Below the pieces are notes generated by a model. The model ran no database searches and was not told the origin of the DNA. It was given only the letters and a program-made list of their open reading frames with translations. From JBBPZA01 sp038199375 (lineage in GTDB: Bacteria > Actinomycetota > Thermoleophilia > Solirubrobacterales > Solirubrobacteraceae), in the NCBI GenBank assembly GCA_038199375.1, contig JBBPZA010000097.1:1-42079 (forward strand): a stretch of 42,079 nt of DNA. Direction: 5' to 3'. This document shows positions 29,646 through 38,200 of this stretch, one piece after another; within the stretch, counting starts at the first letter, position 1; each line of letters opens with the position of its first letter. Made by a program: the position numbers and the translations under genes.

Positions 29646-31271
29646 ATGCGAGCACATCCTTCGTCTCTCGCGGCGCGCGTCGCCGCCGTGTCCGTCGCCG
29701 CCATCGCCGCGGCCGGGCTTGCCGTGCCCGCCGAGGCCAAGCGAGGGCGCTCCACGCTCTATGACACCTTCCTCTTCTCGCGCGCCTTCACGGGCGACTG
29801 GCCGAACGGTCCCTCGAGCAACGCGACGATCTCCCAGGACGGGCGGGTCGGCCGCGCGGTGGCCTACCAGTCCGACGCGTCGAACATCGTCCCCGGCGAC
29901 GCCAACGGGCTGACCGACGTCATCGTCGTCGAGCGCGCCTGGCCCTACAGCCGAACGGGCTCGACGTGGCGCAACGGCCGCACGCGGATCGCGTCGACCG
30001 GCCTCGGCGGCCAGCCGGCCAACGGACGCTCCTACGGGGCGGCGATCGACGGGCGGCCGCGCGGGCCCCGGCCGATCGCGCCGAGCTGCGTGGCGTTCGT
30101 CTCCGACGCGTCGAACCTCGTGCCCGACGACACCAACGGCAGGCCCGACGCGTTCGTGTTCTCGCTGCGCAGCGGCAGCGTCCGCCGGGTCTCGCTCTCG
30201 AGCGCGGGCGCCCAGTCCGACGGCTCCACCTACGACGTCGCCGTCGACGGGACGTGCACGCGCGTCGCCTTCACGTCGGACGCGTCGAACCTGGCCCAGA
30301 CCAGCCGCGGCGGCAAGCGCCGACCGAACTTCGCGAGCGTCCGCACCGGAGCGCCCCTCGCCGGGACCAAGCAAGTCTACGTCCGCGTGATCGGCACCGA
30401 TCGCGCGAGCGACCGCGGCCTCAGGGGACTGACCTTCCTGGCCTCGGCCTCGAGCGGCGGAAACCCCGGAAACGCGAACTCCTCTGACCCCTCGTGGTCG
30501 ATCCGGACCAAGGAGGTGCTCGCCTTCACCTCACGGGCAAGCAACCTCGCAGGTCGCGACGAGAACCGGACCACCGACGTCTACGTGCGCAAGATGAAGC
30601 GCGTCGTGCGCTACTTCGGGCGCCGCGGCTCGCGACGCAAGCTGGCGACCCTCGCGAGCCGGACGCGGCTGGTCTCGGCCAAGGCGAGCGGGAAGGCCGG
30701 AAACGGCTCCTCCTCACAGCCCTCGGCCTCCGACCAGGGCTACTTCGTGACCTACCAGACCAAGGCGTCCGATCTCATCCCGCGCGACCGCAACGCGGTG
30801 ACCGACATCGCGCGCGCCGACCTGCGCGGCCGGCGCATCGCCACCAAGGCCGTCTCGCGTCAGCGCGGGCGCATCGGCAACGGGCCGTCGTTCAACCCGC
30901 AGTCGGCGGCCGGCGGCTACTACGCCGTCTTCGACTCCTCGTCCACGACCTTCCGGCCGACCGCGGCCGCCAAGCGCGACCGCAACGGGGCGCGCGACGT
31001 CTTCCTCTACACCGACGTGCGCAACCTGGTCACCAACCACTCCGCCGACACCTCCAACCGCCCTCTGCGCCTGCCGTCGCGCAACGCGGCCTCGAGCGCG
31101 CGAGCCAACTACCTGCTCTTCGAGACCAGCGACCCCTTCGCCGACGTCCGCCGAGCGCGGCGCCTGCACCCCGACTGGTTCGTCAACCGGCTCGCGACGC
31201 TCGCCTCCGCGCGCTCCAACCCGGCCTTCAACCAGATCTTCATGCGCTACCTGGGACCACGGGACCTATAG
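29646..31271 (+). CDS. Secreted propeller-like protein with SDASNLVP repeats
   Basis: A 541-residue exported protein; the signal peptide ends near PAEA (residue 31). The body repeats a motif of the type (V)AFxSDASNLVPxDxNxxxDVFVxxxxxG, seen at least five times (YQSDASNIVPGDANG, FVSDASNLVPDDTNG, FTSDASNLAQ, FTSRASNLAGRDENR, YQTKASDLIPRDRN), each with a downstream R-x-V-S strand. This resembles PD40/TolB-like blades whose Asp/Asn loops may bind calcium. It lacks the 140-residue C-terminal module of the two propellers near 10 kb. The 276-nt region before it has no ribosome site or recognised signal apart from a weak GCGGG/CCCGC hairpin. Function is unknown; probably cell-surface binding. Confidence 0.75.
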   Translation: MRAHPSSLAARVAAVSVAAIAAAGLAVPAEAKRGRSTLYDTFLFSRAFTGDWPNGPSSNATISQDGRVGRAVAYQSDASNIVPGDANGLTDVIVVERAWPYSRTGSTWRNGRTRIASTGLGGQPANGRSYGAAIDGRPRGPRPIAPSCVAFVSDASNLVPDDTNGRPDAFVFSLRSGSVRRVSLSSAGAQSDGSTYDVAVDGTCTRVAFTSDASNLAQTSRGGKRRPNFASVRTGAPLAGTKQVYVRVIGTDRASDRGLRGLTFLASASSGGNPGNANSSDPSWSIRTKEVLAFTSRASNLAGRDENRTTDVYVRKMKRVVRYFGRRGSRRKLATLASRTRLVSAKASGKAGNGSSSQPSASDQGYFVTYQTKASDLIPRDRNAVTDIARADLRGRRIATKAVSRQRGRIGNGPSFNPQSAAGGYYAVFDSSSTTFRPTAAAKRDRNGARDVFLYTDVRNLVTNHSADTSNRPLRLPSRNAASSARANYLLFETSDPFADVRRARRLHPDWFVNRLATLASARSNPAFNQIFMRYLGPRDL

Positions 31272-31293
31272 CGGTCGTGGCCGGGCCGCCCGG

Positions 31294-31299
31294 TAGAAC
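31294..31299 (+). promoter_or_regulatory. -10 box of the HigBA operon
   Basis: TAGAAC ends 6 nt before the ATG at 31306, with no ribosome site between, which suggests a leaderless transcript as in the other TA modules of this window. Confidence 0.4.
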
Positions 31300-31305
31300 C
31301 TGTCC

Positions 31306-31731
31306 ATGGCGAAGAAGGGCAAGCAGAAACAGAAGCACACGGCTGCCCCGGGATCCGCCGCTCCGGGGGGCGCGAAGCTAGGAACTTCCGGGTGGTCCGT
31401 GGCCTACCACGACGGCGCCGTCCAGGAGTACGCGTCTTTCAAGGACGCGAAAGACCGCAAGAAAGTCCTGACGGTCGTCGCCCTCCTACGCGAACTCGGG
31501 CCGAAGCTCATCAAGCCGCATGGCGACCAGGTGCACGGGACGAACAAGCTGCGGGAGTTGCGGCCGGGCGGCGGCAAGGCGCTCATCCGCCCGCTGTACG
31601 CCCAGGTCGACCAAACGCACTTCGTGATCTTTGCGGTGGCGCCCGAAGCGCAGGTCAACGAGTCGGGATTCGATGCGGCGGTGAAGCGCGCCGTGAAACG
31701 CGCGAAGGACGACTATGGCCTCGACCTTTAG
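31306..31731 (+). CDS. RelE/HigB-like (Gp49 family) toxin
   Basis: A 141-residue protein. Residues 30-141 match the phage-derived Gp49/HigB-like branch of the RelE superfamily: WSVAYHDGAVQEY, KVLTVVALLRELGPKLIKPHGDQVHG, then LRELRPGGGKALIRPLYAQVDQTHFVIFAVAP. These are ribosome-dependent mRNA interferases. The first 28 residues are an extra Lys/Gln/Ala-rich stretch (MAKKGKQKQKH), not part of the fold; an internal start would remove it, but the ATG at 31306 has a good -10 box. The XRE-type antitoxin follows 69 nt downstream, the toxin-first order of HigBA systems. Confidence 0.82.
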   Translation: MAKKGKQKQKHTAAPGSAAPGGAKLGTSGWSVAYHDGAVQEYASFKDAKDRKKVLTVVALLRELGPKLIKPHGDQVHGTNKLRELRPGGGKALIRPLYAQVDQTHFVIFAVAPEAQVNESGFDAAVKRAVKRAKDDYGLDL

Positions 31732-31800
31732 CGAAGGCTCTTTCAAGCCGATAACAAGCGTGCTATGGTCGCGTTCAGCAACCACCGGAAGGAGACAATC

Positions 31801-32196
31801 ATGGTCAAACTGATCACCGACCTGATGACCCACGGAGAGCTCGTCGCCCAAGAGGAGCTCCAGGACGAGGAGTTCCGCGCGGAGTGGGCGCGCCTTGCCT
31901 TCGCGCGCGCGGTCGCTGCCAAAGTGATCGAGTACCGCGCCGATCACGATCTCTCTCAGCGCGATCTCGCCGAGCGAATCGGTCTGCCGCAACCCCAGAT
32001 CGCACGCCTGGAAGCCGCCGAGCATGAGCCCGGCGACAAGACGCTGCGCCGACTCGCTGGCGCCCTGGGCATGGAGTTCGTCAAGAGCTTCGCGCCCGAG
32101 AACCAAGACCCAAGGCTCCTCACCAAGCGCGCGCGTGAGGGAGCGGTGGCAGCCCCCGCGGCCGACCACGCTGTGACGCGCTTCTCAATCGCCTAA
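31801..32196 (+). CDS. XRE-family HigA-like antitoxin
   Basis: A 131-residue antitoxin. The HTH-XRE domain covers about 41-95: LSQRDLAERIGLPQPQIARLEAAEHEPGDKTLRRLAGALG. The N-terminal helix (LVAQEELQDEEFRAEW) is of the kind found in antitoxins paired with Gp49-like toxins. The ATG at 31801 has AAGGAG at 6-8 nt, a strong site unlike the weak toxin start, and the 69-nt gap contains a possible extra promoter (GTGCTATGGT), so antitoxin could be made in excess. It probably represses the operon together with the toxin. Confidence 0.85.
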   Translation: MVKLITDLMTHGELVAQEELQDEEFRAEWARLAFARAVAAKVIEYRADHDLSQRDLAERIGLPQPQIARLEAAEHEPGDKTLRRLAGALGMEFVKSFAPENQDPRLLTKRAREGAVAAPAADHAVTRFSIA

Positions 32197-32227
32197 CCGA
32201 TCGCCGCTGCTTGAGGCGGTTCGGCAG

Positions 32228-33454
32228 TCATCCTAGGAACGAGCCGCTCGCTTCGGTCGCCGGCCCCGCGACCGCCCCAGCTGCCTCTAGCTCTGCGACC
32301 TCTTCCTCGGAGTAGCCCAGGGACGCGAGCACGTCGCGCGTGTGCTCACCGAGCACGGGGCCGCAAGCCCGCACCCCCCCTGGGGTGCGCGAGAGCTTGA
32401 CGGGAACGCCGAGCTGGAGCACGCTCCCCGCCCCCGGCTGGTCGAGCTCGACGACCATCTCACGCGCGCGGACGAGCTCTGAGTCCAGCGCCTCGTCGAG
32501 GTCGAGCACCGGCTCCAGGCAGCAGTCGTGCTGCGAGGCGAACGCGCGCCACTCCGAGCGCGTGCGTTCGAGGAAGATCCGCTGCACCTGCTCGTGGGCC
32601 GCGGAGCCCGGCGCCTCGAGCTGCGCTTCGATCAGGTCCTCGCGCCCGACGCCGAGGCACCACGCCTGCCAGAACTTCGGCTCCAGCGCGCCGAGGGTGA
32701 CGTGGCCGTCCTTGCACGCGTAGGGCCGATAGCAGATCAGGCGCCCGGCGAGCTCGAGGTCGCCGCGCCGAGGGACGACGCCGTCGGCGAAGTAGCGCCC
32801 GGCGACCATCGCCAGCCACGCCAGCGCGCCGTCGGCCATGGAGACGTCGACGAGCTGGCCCTCGCCCGACCGGTCGCGCTCGTGCAGCGCGGCGAGGATG
32901 CCGAAGGCGGCCATGAGCGCGCCGCCGCCGACGTCGGCGATCTGGCCCGCGGGCGCTACGGGCGGGCCGTCGCGGTCGCCGGTGAGCCCGAGCAGGCCGA
33001 CAAGGCCGAGGTAGTTAATGTCGTGGCCGCTGCGGTCGCGGTAGGGGCCGTCCTGTCCGTAGCCGGTGATCGCGCAGTAGACGAGCCCCGGGTTCTCGGC
33101 GCGAAGCGTCTCGTAGCCCACGCCGAGCCGATCGAGGACTCCCGGCCGGAAGGACTCGAGCAGCACGTCGTAGTCGCGCGCGAGGCGCCGGAGCACCTCC
33201 TTTCCGCCCTCGTCCTTGAGGTTGACGCGGATCGAGCGCTTGTTGCGGTTGAGCGCGAGGTAGAGCGCGGACCTGGCGCTCTCCTGCACCCCCTCGTAGT
33301 AGGGCGGCGCCCACCGCAGGTAGTCGCCCATCCCGGTGTCCTCGACCTTGAGCACCTTGGCGCCGAAGTCGGCGAGCATGAGCGAGCAGAAGCCCCCGGG
33401 GAGCAGCCGGGACAAGTCGAGGACCCGCACGTCCTCGAGTGCGAGCGGCGTCAT
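32228..33454 (-). CDS. CaiB/BaiF CoA-transferase family, alpha-methylacyl-CoA racemase-like
   Basis: A 408-residue class III CoA-transferase-fold protein. It opens with LALEDVRVLDLSRLLPGGFCSLMLADFGA and carries NRNKRSIRVNLK, SFRPGVLDRLG and ITGYGQDGPYRDRSGHDINYLG. His144 (GHDINY) and Asp174 (IADVGGGAL) correspond to the His/Asp acid-base pair of alpha-methylacyl-CoA racemase rather than to a transferase Asp nucleophile. So epimerisation of 2-methyl-branched acyl-CoA is the best guess, with a broken enoyl-CoA hydratase gene also in the window. The start is ATG 33454. Confidence 0.85.
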   Translation of the reverse strand: MTPLALEDVRVLDLSRLLPGGFCSLMLADFGAKVLKVEDTGMGDYLRWAPPYYEGVQESARSALYLALNRNKRSIRVNLKDEGGKEVLRRLARDYDVLLESFRPGVLDRLGVGYETLRAENPGLVYCAITGYGQDGPYRDRSGHDINYLGLVGLLGLTGDRDGPPVAPAGQIADVGGGALMAAFGILAALHERDRSGEGQLVDVSMADGALAWLAMVAGRYFADGVVPRRGDLELAGRLICYRPYACKDGHVTLGALEPKFWQAWCLGVGREDLIEAQLEAPGSAAHEQVQRIFLERTRSEWRAFASQHDCCLEPVLDLDEALDSELVRAREMVVELDQPGAGSVLQLGVPVKLSRTPGGVRACGPVLGEHTRDVLASLGYSEEEVAELEAAGAVAGPATEASGSFLG

Positions 33455-33515
33455 CGGCCCCCGCCTCGGTGCGGCCGCCGTGCGACCGCCCGGGTGCCGT
33501 GGAGAGCCGGCCCGC

Positions 33516-33608
33516 TCACGCCGCAGCCCGCCTCGGCACGCCGAGCAGCTCGCGCGCCTGGGCCACCGTCGCGGGGCGGCGGCCCACGTCCTCGGTCATG
33601 ACGGACAT
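33516..33608 (-). pseudogene. Short peptide frame resembling a BKACE (DUF849) C-terminus
   Basis: The 30-codon frame reads MSVMTEDVGRRPATVAQARE and then LLGVPRR before its stop. The GRRPAT-x-x-x-ARELLG ending is like the last helix of beta-keto acid cleavage enzymes. Nothing of the enzyme precedes it, so it would be a leftover 3' end lying between vapC and the racemase gene. The match is short, and coincidence cannot be excluded. Confidence 0.3.
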
Positions 33609-33646
33609 CTCGCAGGGGCGTCAAGCGCCCGGACCGCGAGCCCGCT

Positions 33647-34084
33647 TCAACCCGCCAGCGCATCGACGGCTGCCTCGTCGGCGGGATCGACGCGCTCGAG
33701 GCCGCGGACCGCATCGAACGCGCGATCGGCGGTGAGGATCGCATCGATCCCGCGGTTGAGCGCCACCGCAGCGAAGCAGGCGTCGCGGCACTGAAGGCCC
33801 GGAGTCGCCGCGAACAGCCGCAGGGCCACCGGCAGGTCCGCCGCCTCGAGCGGATGAAGCACGCAGGCGCGGGCGATCCGCTCTGCGCCGCGAGCGGCAG
33901 CAACGCGCTGTCGCGTCTGGCGGAAGCGCTGATGGGCGAACTCCTGGACGAGGTCGACGCAGGCCTCACCGCTGAGCCGGCCACGCTCGGCCATGGACAA
34001 GACCCATCGGCATGGCTCGCGATAGGAACTGGGACCTCCGAGCGCGTAGACGAAGATGTTCGTGTCGTAGAGGAAGCGCCTCAC
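33647..34084 (-). CDS. vapC: PIN-domain toxin VapC
   Basis: A 145-residue PIN ribonuclease. The acidic metal-binding residues are Asp7 (LYDTNIFVYA), Glu48 (DLVQEFAHQ), Asp101 (LQCRDACFAAVA) and Asp120 (ILTADRAFDAV). VapC toxins cut tRNA or rRNA with Mg2+ or Mn2+ when released from VapB. The ATG at 34084 overlaps the vapB stop (ATGA). The C-terminus GLERVDPADEAAVDALAG is closely similar to a gene fragment at 40941-41037, so vapC was duplicated in this neighbourhood. Confidence 0.9.
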   Translation of the reverse strand: MRRFLYDTNIFVYALGGPSSYREPCRWVLSMAERGRLSGEACVDLVQEFAHQRFRQTRQRVAAARGAERIARACVLHPLEAADLPVALRLFAATPGLQCRDACFAAVALNRGIDAILTADRAFDAVRGLERVDPADEAAVDALAG

Positions 34085-34356
34085 GCCGGCTCTTCGCTGG
34101 ACGGGCGACCCGCAGCGTCGAGCATCTCGTTCTTCACGAGCTCCCAGTCCGGCTCGTGCTCAGCGGGCATCTGTTCTTCGAGGAGCTCCCGGAACGCGGT
34201 GCGGCGGCGGCCGTGATCCTCGCTCCCCACCCGTGCGTCGATCGCCTCGCGCACGATCGCCGCCACCGTACGTCCCTCCTTCGACGCCGCCCGTTCCAAC
34301 CTGGCATAGCGGCCGTCATCGAGCAGGATCTGCATTCGCCGCGTCAGCCGTGGCAT
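34081..34356 (-). CDS. vapB: Ribbon-helix-helix antitoxin VapB
   Basis: A 91-residue antitoxin. The strand RRMQILLDDGRYARLERAAS and the helix GRTVAAIVREAIDARVG form a ribbon-helix-helix DNA-binding domain; the C-terminal acidic helix (ELLEEQMPAEHEPDWELVKNEML) binds VapC. ATG 34356 is chosen over ATG 34362 because TACTGT lies exactly 6 nt upstream, giving a leaderless start as in the other modules. The toxin gene overlaps by 4 nt. Confidence 0.88.
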   Translation of the reverse strand: MPRLTRRMQILLDDGRYARLERAASKEGRTVAAIVREAIDARVGSEDHGRRRTAFRELLEEQMPAEHEPDWELVKNEMLDAAGRPSSEEPA

Positions 34357-34362
34357 ACACAT

Positions 34363-34368
34363 ACAGTA
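34363..34368 (-). promoter_or_regulatory. -10 box of the vapBC operon
   Basis: On the minus strand TACTGT, in the context GCTACTGT, ends 6 nt before the ATG at 34356. A partial dyad of CATG/TATG words surrounds it and may be the VapB operator. No ribosome site is present. Confidence 0.45.
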
Positions 34369-34452
34369 GCATGTGCATAAGGGAGCTTGAGGTCAAGGGG
34401 GTCGCAATATGCGCCGCCGAGCCGCCTTGCCGACACCAAGCTCCCGCGGGCT

Positions 34453-35298
34453 CTACTCCGCGAGAGCGCGACGCTCGGCGGCCCCGGCGAGCCGCTGGTA
34501 CATGCCGCCGAGAACGCCGGCGACGTCACGGCCCCCTGTGTCCACGGGTAGCGGGCCGAGCCGGCGCAGCAGCGCGTCAGGCGCCTCTCCGGCAAGCGGG
34601 CTGATGCGCAGCTCCGCGAGCTCGGCGCCGCTGTCCCAGAACGAGGCCTTCTCCTCGGCGGCAGGCGGGGCGTGCCGGTCCGCCGGCGCCTCGGCCTTTT
34701 TCTTCGAGCCTCGGCGCCGCGCGCGCAGACCCGAGAGCAGCTCATCCTGCGTTCGCCCGCGCCAGGTGAAGATCAGGAACGGATCGGCATCGAAACGCTC
34801 AGCCAGCACGTAGTAGACCGCGGCGATGTGCTTGCAGGGGTTCTCCGCGTCCGGGCACGGGCAGCTTGCCTTGAGGTCATCGTGGGTGGCCGGGAACAGC
34901 GTGAGCTTGGACGCCCTGAACAGATCCTCGACGTCCTGCGGCATCTGTCCCGCGAGCAGCTGCGCAAGCGGCAGGGCCCGCGCGGCCATCGCCCGCTCCG
35001 CGCGACGCCACTGATGCTCGGAGAGCTGCTTGGCGCGGATGCGCACCCGGTAGGGCGTGTAGCGCGTGCCCTGAACCTTGGCCAGCACGATCCCGGGTTC
35101 GACCTCCATCTCGGTCACCTGACCGGCCCGGGCGTAGCTGCGGCCACGCTCGAGACGGGAGCCGACGCCGAAGGACTCCAGAAGCGCGATGAAGCGCTGT
35201 GACCACCACATGCCGCCGCGGTCGCCGTCGCCCTCACCGGTGGTGATGCCATCTGCGGCGGGAAGCGGACGGGCGGGTTCGAGCTCCGCGGCCTCCAT
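34453..35298 (-). CDS. SWIM zinc-finger protein
   Basis: A 281-residue protein. The SWIM motif CPCPDAENPCKHIAAVYY supplies Cys146, Cys148, Cys155 and His157 (C-x-C-x(n)-C-x-H). A helical segment before it (RAERAMAARALPLAQLLAGQMPQDVEDLF) and the N-terminal MWWSQRFIALLESFG are typical of bacterial SWIM proteins found with SNF2 ATPases. Such zinc fingers bind DNA or protein partners. The ATG at 35298 overlaps the helicase stop by one base (TGATG; a GTG at 35301 is also possible), so the SNF2 ATPase and the SWIM protein are coupled and probably form one complex acting on DNA or RNA polymerase. Confidence 0.9.
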   Translation of the reverse strand: MEAAELEPARPLPAADGITTGEGDGDRGGMWWSQRFIALLESFGVGSRLERGRSYARAGQVTEMEVEPGIVLAKVQGTRYTPYRVRIRAKQLSEHQWRRAERAMAARALPLAQLLAGQMPQDVEDLFRASKLTLFPATHDDLKASCPCPDAENPCKHIAAVYYVLAERFDADPFLIFTWRGRTQDELLSGLRARRRGSKKKAEAPADRHAPPAAEEKASFWDSGAELAELRISPLAGEAPDALLRRLGPLPVDTGGRDVAGVLGGMYQRLAGAAERRALAE

Positions 35299-38200
35299 CA
35301 CGCCGCCACCGCTTCAGCCGACAGGGTGACGAGCTCGCGCAGCTGCGCGGTGTCCAGCTGGGTCAGCCACGCCTCGCCGCTGCCCACGATGCTCTCCGCC
35401 AGATCCTTCTTCTCGGCGATCAGCTGGTCGATTCGCTCCTCGAGCGTGCCCACGCAGGTCAGCTTGCGGACCTGGACGTTCTTGCGCTGACCGATGCGAA
35501 ACGCGCGATCGGTGGCCTGGTCCTCGACCGCGGGGTTCCACCAACGGTCGAAGTGGATGACGTGGTTCGCGGCGGTGAGGTTGAGCCCCGTGCCGCCCGC
35601 TTTGAGCGACAGCAGGAAAACCGGCGGGCCCTCGTCGGCCTGGAAGCGCGCGACCATCTCGTCGCGCCCGGCCTTCGGGGTGCCGCCGTGCAGGAACAGC
35701 ACCTCGCGGCCCAGCCGCTCCTGCAGGTGCGCGCGCAGCTGGTGACCGAAGCTCGCGAACTGAGTGAAGCAGAGCGCCCGGTCACCCTGCGCCAGCGCTT
35801 CCTCGAGGATCTCCTCCAGCCGCGCAAGCTTGCCCGAACGGCCGTCCAGGCGCGAGCGGTCCTCGAGCACATGGGCGGGGTGGTTGCAGACCTGCTTGAG
35901 CTTGACCAGCGCGGCGAGGACGATTCCCGAGCGCTCGATCCCCTCGGCTCCAGACGCCTTCTCGAGCATCTCGTCCACCACCGCTTGGTAGAGCGTCGCC
36001 TGCTCGCGGGACAGGTGGCAGTCGACGCGCATCTCGATCTTCTCGGGCAGGTCGCCGATGATCTCCTTGTCGGTCTTCAGGCGACGCAGGGTGAAGGGAC
36101 CCGTTGCCTGGCGCAGCCGGCGCGTGGCGGCGCCGTCGCGGTAGCGCTCGATCGGGTGGGCGAAGCGCTCGCGAAAGCTCGTCGCCGTTCCCAGGAGACC
36201 GGGATTGAGGAAGTCCATGATCGAGTGCAGCTCGCTGAGCCGGTTCTCGACCGGCGTGCCGGTCATCGCGACGCGGTGACGCGCCCGCAGGGCGCGGATA
36301 GCGCGCGTCTGCTTGGCCTCGATCGACTTGATGTTCTGCGCCTCGTCGAGGACCAGGCGATCCCACTTGACCGCGGCCAGCGCATCGCGATCGCGCAGAG
36401 CCAGCGCATAGGTGGTGACGACCAGATCCGCCGCGCGTGCCGCGCGCGCAAACGCGCGCCCTCGGAGCCGTTCGCGGCCATGATGCACATGCACCCGCAG
36501 GCCGGGAGCGAACCGCTGCGCCTCGCGCTCCCAGTTGCCGGCCACCGACATCGGGCAGATCAGCAGCGTCGGACCCACCCGCCGGCGCTGTCGAGGGCGC
36601 GCGCTCCGCGCCGACGCCCCCACCGCCGACGGCTCGCCCTTCGCCGTCCGCTCGCCCTTCGCCGGCGGCTCGCGCTCGGCAAGCAGCAGGGCCAGCAGCT
36701 GAATCGTCTTGCCCAGGCCCATGTCGTCGGCCAGGCAGGCGCCGAGCCCGACGCTCGACAGGAACGCCAGCCAGGCAAGGCCGCGCTCCTGGTAGGGCCG
36801 CAACTCGCCCTCGAATGCGGCCGGCGTCGGAATCCGCTCGAGCTTGCGGTCGCCGTCGGCGCCCAACAGGCCCCCGAGCCAGCCCGTCGCATCGAGCTCG
36901 ACCGGCGGCGAGTCGGCGGGGGGCTTGGCGTCGTCCAGACCCAGCCCGGTGCGCAGCAGGTCGCCCGCCGACGCCCGCCCGCGCTCGCGCCGACGCTCCA
37001 GGAAGCGCAGGGCCGCATCGACGTCGTCGGGCCGCAGGGCGATCCAGCGTCCCCGAGCCTTCACGAGCGGCAGCTTCAGCGCGGCCAGCGCCTGCAGTTC
37101 GGCGAGCGAGAGCGTCGCGTCGCCGATCGCGACCTGCCACTCGTAGGCGCACAGGCCGTTCAGGCCGAACAGCCCCGTAGACTCCTCCCACTCGCCCGCG
37201 GGCTCCACGCGCAGCTTCACCCGCAGGCGTTGTCGCCACCAGGCTGGTACGAGCACCGCGAAGCCTCCCTGCTCGAGCGCCGGAGCGGCCTCGCGCAGGA
37301 AGCGGTGAGCGGCGTCCGGGCTCAGCTCCACCTCCGTCGGCGTAGCTTCCCGCAGCGCCGGCTCCAGCTCCGGCCAGAGCGCCAGCGCGTGACCGAGGCC
37401 GCCGAGAAGGCGCTCCTGCGGGTTCTCGAGCATGCGGCCCAGCGCGTTCAGACGCTCGCTGCGCGACCACACCTCGGCTGCCGGAACGAGCACGCTCGGG
37501 TCCTCCTTGGACTGCAACAGGATGTCCACGCGCCACGGCCGTTGCGCGTCGGCCTCGTCCTGGGCCGCAGGCGAATCGCGGCGCCGCGGGGTTGACGCGT
37601 GCTCTCGAGCTGAGCGGGCGTCTACCTCCTGCTGGACCTCGGCCGGCTCGCTCCGATCCTCGTCGTCCTCGGGCTCGTCCGGGGCCACGAGCCGAAAGCA
37701 GGTGCGAAACATCCGCTGCGCCGCATAGCGCCGGCCGTCTTCCCACCACCCGTCGAGCTGCTCGGCCAGCGCGGCGAGCTCCCAGGGATCTCCGGCGACG
37801 ACCGCGTCCTCTGCGCCAAGCGCCGCCAGCCAGGCGTCGATCGCCGACTGCGGTCGCGCGTCGCTCGTGTCGTCAAGCAACTCTCGGGCGCACGCGTCCA
37901 CGACCGCGCCGAGCATGGAGCGCGTCACCGCTTCGGGCGCTCCGCCGGAGCGCTGGGCCCGCACGGCGGCCGGCATCGAACGATGCAGCATCTCGACCCG
38001 AGCCGCGTCGTGCGGATCGTCGGTCACCGGCAGCCAGCGCCCGGTCCACTCATCGCCGCGACGGACAAGGCCGGCGCGCAGCCGCCCGCGAGCGACGAGC
38101 TCCAGCGCGAGCTTGGCAGCCTCGGCCACGAACCGCAGCGAGTCGCCGACCACGACCGCCGCCACCGGGGCCGGGGGCAGGGCGAGCGCGAGGTCGAGCG

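Noticed and set aside
35553..37595. Long plus-strand open frame opposite the SNF2 gene
   Set aside because: Composition (Arg, Gln, Ala) and lack of motifs show it is the antisense of the helicase gene.
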